From contig CADAAI010000023.1 in the NCBI GenBank assembly GCA_902785925.1, positions 1 through 45,135 of the forward strand: a stretch of DNA of 45,135 nt, read 5' to 3'. The position numbers were made by a program, and so were the translations under genes. Under the pieces are notes generated by a model. The model did no database searches. It was not told the origin of the DNA and saw only the letters and a list, made by a program, of their open reading frames with translations. The stretch comes from an uncultured Bacteroidales bacterium. Its GTDB lineage: Bacteria; Bacteroidota; Bacteroidia; Bacteroidales; Muribaculaceae. This document shows, piece by piece, positions 42,566-45,135 of this stretch (within the stretch, counting starts at the first letter, position 1; every line of letters begins with the position of its first letter).

Positions 42566-42901
42566 ATGTATTACGTAGAAAAAACTCTTGAAATATCATC
42601 GTGCCACCAGCTCTATCTTGACTACGAGAGCAAGTGCGAGAACCTGCACGGTCACAACTGGATTATTAAGGTTTACTGCAAGGCCCGCGAACTCGACAGC
42701 AACGGACTCGTGTGTGACTTCACGCTAATCAAGAAACTCATCCACAACCGCATCGACCACAAGAACCTGAACGAGGTGCTCAAGTTCAACCCCACTGCCG
42801 AGAACATTGCTCACTGGGTAGTTGAGACCGTGCCCAACTGCTACCGCGCCGACGTGTGGGAGTCACGCGACAACATGGCATCCTACGTTAAAGACGAGTA
42901 A
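42566..42901 (+). CDS. queD: 6-carboxy-5,6,7,8-tetrahydropterin synthase
   Basis: A 111-residue QueD that makes carboxytetrahydropterin from dihydroneopterin triphosphate. Zinc ligands are H14 and the L-H-G-H pair (H28, H30); the catalytic Cys is C24 in S-K-C-E-N-L-H-G-H. The C-terminal V-W-E-S region carries the substrate-binding Glu. An AACTAA tract lies before the ATG. It supplies the substrate of QueE, encoded next. Confidence 0.95.
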   Translation: MYYVEKTLEISSCHQLYLDYESKCENLHGHNWIIKVYCKARELDSNGLVCDFTLIKKLIHNRIDHKNLNEVLKFNPTAENIAHWVVETVPNCYRADVWESRDNMASYVKDE

Positions 42902-42950
42902 CTGATTCAAGATTACTTTTTACTTGTTCCTCATTATTTAAAACATAAGT

Positions 42951-43538
42951 TTGTATCCCATTAACGAAATATTCTGTTCGCTTCAGGGCGAGGGCTATAA
43001 CACCGGCACTGCAAGCGTGTTCATCCGCTTCAGTGGATGCAATCTGAACTGCACATTTTGCGACACAGCCCACCATAGACACAGAATGATGTCGGCGCCA
43101 GAGATTGTGGATCAAGTGATGCGCTACCCCAACGTGCCACTCATTGTGCTAACTGGTGGCGAACCGTCACTTTTCCTTGATGACGCTCTACTCAAAGCCC
43201 TTAAAATGACGGGCAAAAAAATCGCCATCGAAACTAACGGCACTAGACCGCTGCCCGATGGCATCGATTGGGTTACACTATCACCGAAAGAGGCGTTCAG
43301 CGGTGGTGACTCGCTGCCATGTGTGCTCACCTACTGCAACGAACTAAAGGTGGTTTACCTAGGACAAGATTTGAGCCAATATGACCACATCAATGCACAT
43401 CACCGCTTCTTGCAACCATGCTACGTTGATGACGTTGAACAGCAACAAATCAACATGGAAGCATGTGTAAAAGCCGTGCTTAACAATCCCAAATGGCGAT
43501 TGTCACTCCAGACTCATAAAATCCTTAACATCAAGTAG
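42951..43538 (+). CDS. queE: 7-carboxy-7-deazaguanine synthase (radical SAM)
   Basis: A 195-residue QueE that contracts the carboxytetrahydropterin ring to 7-carboxy-7-deazaguanine. The radical SAM cluster is C30-x3-C34-x2-C37 (G-C-N-L-N-C-T-F-C-D). The substrate-binding N-terminal S-L-Q-G-E-G and the G-G-E-P segment are intact. The start is TTG at 42951: an in-frame TAA at 42939 rules out upstream ATGs, and the next in-frame ATG would cut off the cluster. A TACTT-like tract precedes it. It ends in TAG, used as a true stop. Confidence 0.94.
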   Translation: MYPINEIFCSLQGEGYNTGTASVFIRFSGCNLNCTFCDTAHHRHRMMSAPEIVDQVMRYPNVPLIVLTGGEPSLFLDDALLKALKMTGKKIAIETNGTRPLPDGIDWVTLSPKEAFSGGDSLPCVLTYCNELKVVYLGQDLSQYDHINAHHRFLQPCYVDDVEQQQINMEACVKAVLNNPKWRLSLQTHKILNIK

Positions 43539-43592
43539 ACAAACAATAGGCAATCAATTCTGTATCAATGCCATTGTGAATTATGAATTAAT

Positions 43593-44966
43593 TTAGAATT
43601 CCTGGTCTATAAGTTCGATAAACATTGTGCCCACCTCGCGCAGCACTATCATATGACGGCGCTCACCTACCATCTGGCTCATATATAACTCGAAGCCTTC
43701 ATCAGTGAGAGCCAATCCCTGAAGCTCGGGCAATGCGTTCATGAAGTCGCCCTTGTCGCCAGGTGTCCACAACCAGCCACGGCCTTTCTCGGCAATTGCC
43801 CACTGCTCAAATGTTGATACCAACCGATTGCCTATGAAGCAAGCAATCACTGCCAGCGACAAGTCGCCTTGTGCCTTAAATTCAATGGCATAAAGTATTC
43901 GATCACTCTCTTCAAGGTTGGCAAGCCAACGTGCATTCTTCACCGTCATACCACCATAATGCTCACTCACAGCCTGCTGCTTCTCGTGTTCCATTGGCGT
44001 CACACGCTCGGGATACTTCCAACGGCTGAAAGGCATCATCCTGTGTGTGCTAAGATACTCATCGGTAGCAAGAATTGGGAAAAGTTCGTTATCCTTATAA
44101 CCACGGAACATGGTCTTGATAACCTTTGGGTCGTTGAGCTCGTAAACCGCATTCCTCTGATCAACACTCTTGATTGAAGCATCACCAATCTGCTTCTTGA
44201 AGACAATATGGTTATAGTTCTCAACAGGCAGCATTGTCGCTGCGCGTGTCGCAAACTCGTTCTTACCATAGCTAGCATAGGTGAGCACGGGTAGTTGCGA
44301 GAGCGTGATATCGTCCTGAGCATCTATATAATTACCTATCTTGCGGAAAGGTATCCACTGTAATGTCTCTGAATTAATCACTTGAGCCATTTCGCTCTTC
44401 TTAAGCCCCTTGTCAAGCTCCTTCTGCACCTTAGTGGCCTTAATCTCCTTGCCCTTGCTATCAACATAAACCTCACGTCCATCGACTGCACGCATACTGA
44501 AACCCACAGGATCAAGTACTCCATCGGCAAAACGATAGAATTGCGCCCCAACGATATTGCCCGCTGCATCACTATTTGTTACTATCATTACACCATTGCG
44601 GAAAGCAAGATCTACATGCTCGCCATCAGCATTATAACCAACATTTAGCAGACGTTCTAATCGTCCATTAGCACTAGAGAAGAGACATCCATAACTCTCA
44701 TCAAAAGTGCTCACCCACAACAGACTCTGGTCATTACGACCAGTTGCTATTGCCGCAAACTTCTCAGGACGTTGATGTTTGCGAGCATGGGCCTGTTCAA
44801 AGTCCTGAATCACGCGCGCCACATTACGAGCATAAGGACGAATAGCCTTCGATTGGGGAAGAGTAGCTGACTCATCTGATGATTGAACATCATTATTGGC
44901 AGCTTGGATTAATTGAAAACAAGCGCACAAAAGTAGCAACGATGTCAGAAGTTGAAATTTTCTCAT
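43593..44966 (-). CDS. Secreted protein of unknown function
   Basis: A 457-residue exported protein. The signal peptide is residues 1-22, ending L-I-Q-A. The mature part begins with a low-complexity Asn/Ser stretch, then mixed alpha/beta with many Glu, Arg and Tyr residues and no cysteine clusters. I recognise no domain, T9SS tail or catalytic motif. It stands alone between queE (convergent) and the 5S rRNA end. Codon usage and composition are like the neighbours. Confidence 0.75.
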   Translation of the reverse strand: MRKFQLLTSLLLLCACFQLIQAANNDVQSSDESATLPQSKAIRPYARNVARVIQDFEQAHARKHQRPEKFAAIATGRNDQSLLWVSTFDESYGCLFSSANGRLERLLNVGYNADGEHVDLAFRNGVMIVTNSDAAGNIVGAQFYRFADGVLDPVGFSMRAVDGREVYVDSKGKEIKATKVQKELDKGLKKSEMAQVINSETLQWIPFRKIGNYIDAQDDITLSQLPVLTYASYGKNEFATRAATMLPVENYNHIVFKKQIGDASIKSVDQRNAVYELNDPKVIKTMFRGYKDNELFPILATDEYLSTHRMMPFSRWKYPERVTPMEHEKQQAVSEHYGGMTVKNARWLANLEESDRILYAIEFKAQGDLSLAVIACFIGNRLVSTFEQWAIAEKGRGWLWTPGDKGDFMNALPELQGLALTDEGFELYMSQMVGERRHMIVLREVGTMFIELIDQEF

Positions 44967-45041
44967 ATCTTATCTTCAATATTTTTATTGCAATGGGTTA
45001 TAATAGTTTGACACCAAAACAAGCACTGGGTTTAATAGTAT

Positions 45042-45072
45042 AAAAAAAGAGGCCCAGATTTCTCTGGGCCTC
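45042..45072 (-). terminator. Terminator of the rRNA operon
   Basis: GAGGCCCAGA (45049-45058) pairs perfectly with TCTGGGCCTC (45063-45072). On the minus strand seven T follow (45048 to 45042), just after the 5S rRNA 3' end. Confidence 0.9.
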
Positions 45073-45076
45073 CCAT

Positions 45077-45135
45077 AGGGGGCGATTACCTACTCTCCCA
45101 CTTTCGCAGTACCATCGGCGTGGTGAGGCTTAACT
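45077..45135 (-). rRNA. rrf: 5S rRNA, 3' part (continues past the right edge)
   Basis: On the minus strand the sequence has the conserved 5S end: GCCGATGGTACTGCG, then GGGAGAGTAGGT. About half of the gene is in the window; the rest and probably the 23S gene lie to the right. The exact 3' end is approximate. Confidence 0.9.

Noticed and set aside
41234..43538. Functional link between tRNA-Gln and the queuosine genes
   Set aside because: Queuosine is placed in tRNAs with GUN anticodons (Tyr, His, Asn, Asp), not in tRNA-Gln with UUG; a terminator separates them. Adjacency looks accidental.

Overview
The window looks like chromosome of a gut-type Bacteroidales bacterium, probably a Muribaculaceae or Prevotella-like lineage. 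This is judged from gene content and signals, since no database search was possible. The signs are: Bacteroidetes-type promoters (TTG, 20 bases, TAnnTTTG) in front of many genes; almost no Shine-Dalgarno sequences; secreted proteins ending in a short type IX secretion (T9SS)-like sorting tail; a SIS-only KdsD; a GldE-like CorC protein next to LptC; and a standalone GH3-family enzyme. Most of the window is ordinary core genome with short operons. No phage, insertion sequence or CRISPR array was found.

Layout, left to right. 1-145 is the tail of an unknown Gly/Ser-rich protein. 323-2697 (minus) is an MBOAT/SGNH O-acyltransferase pair. 2824-7300 holds a truncated GH3 copy, a secreted protein on the other strand, the full GH3 gene, and an rnhB split by an in-frame TAG. 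7340-9860 (minus) is a Ste24-like protease followed by cinA. 10016-15748 holds two paralogous secreted TPR proteins, a small membrane protein and a TGS/uridine-kinase-like protein. 16050-19748 is a tricorn-like protease and a SemiSWEET transporter. 19815 is tRNA-Pro. 20076-24420 is yceD-rpmF-fabH-era-der. 25400-29226 is kdsD, a PfkB-like protein, a TPR protein, ribH and trmD. 29333-33487 is a DivIC-like protein, a membrane protein, an outer-membrane barrel, lptC and gldE. 33702-38266 holds two T9SS-tail proteins, slyD, an AraC-type regulator and a gene remnant. 38267-39430 is a gene-free island of repeats. 39431-40723 is tyrS. 40740-41304 holds a palindromic element, a probable 6S RNA and tRNA-Gln. 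41400-43538 is the queuosine set queF-queC-queD-queE. 43593-44966 (minus) is a secreted unknown, and the end of a minus-strand 5S rRNA closes the window.

Genes that work together: queC, queD and queE make preQ0 and queF reduces it to preQ1. KdsD (Kdo synthesis), LptC (LPS export) and the outer-membrane barrel serve the envelope. Era, Der, TrmD, L32, TyrRS, two tRNAs and 5S rRNA serve translation.

The most notable points are: a roughly 200-nt 6S-like RNA with its own promoter directly upstream of tRNA-Gln; a 141-bp near-palindromic element beside it; a nested hairpin between rpmF and fabH; the amber codon in an otherwise intact rnhB; a PfkB-family protein that has lost its catalytic signatures; a truncated GH3 copy with a nearly identical last 124 bp, suggesting gene conversion; and recurrent TACTT or AACTAA tracts in front of start codons, three of which precede non-ATG starts.
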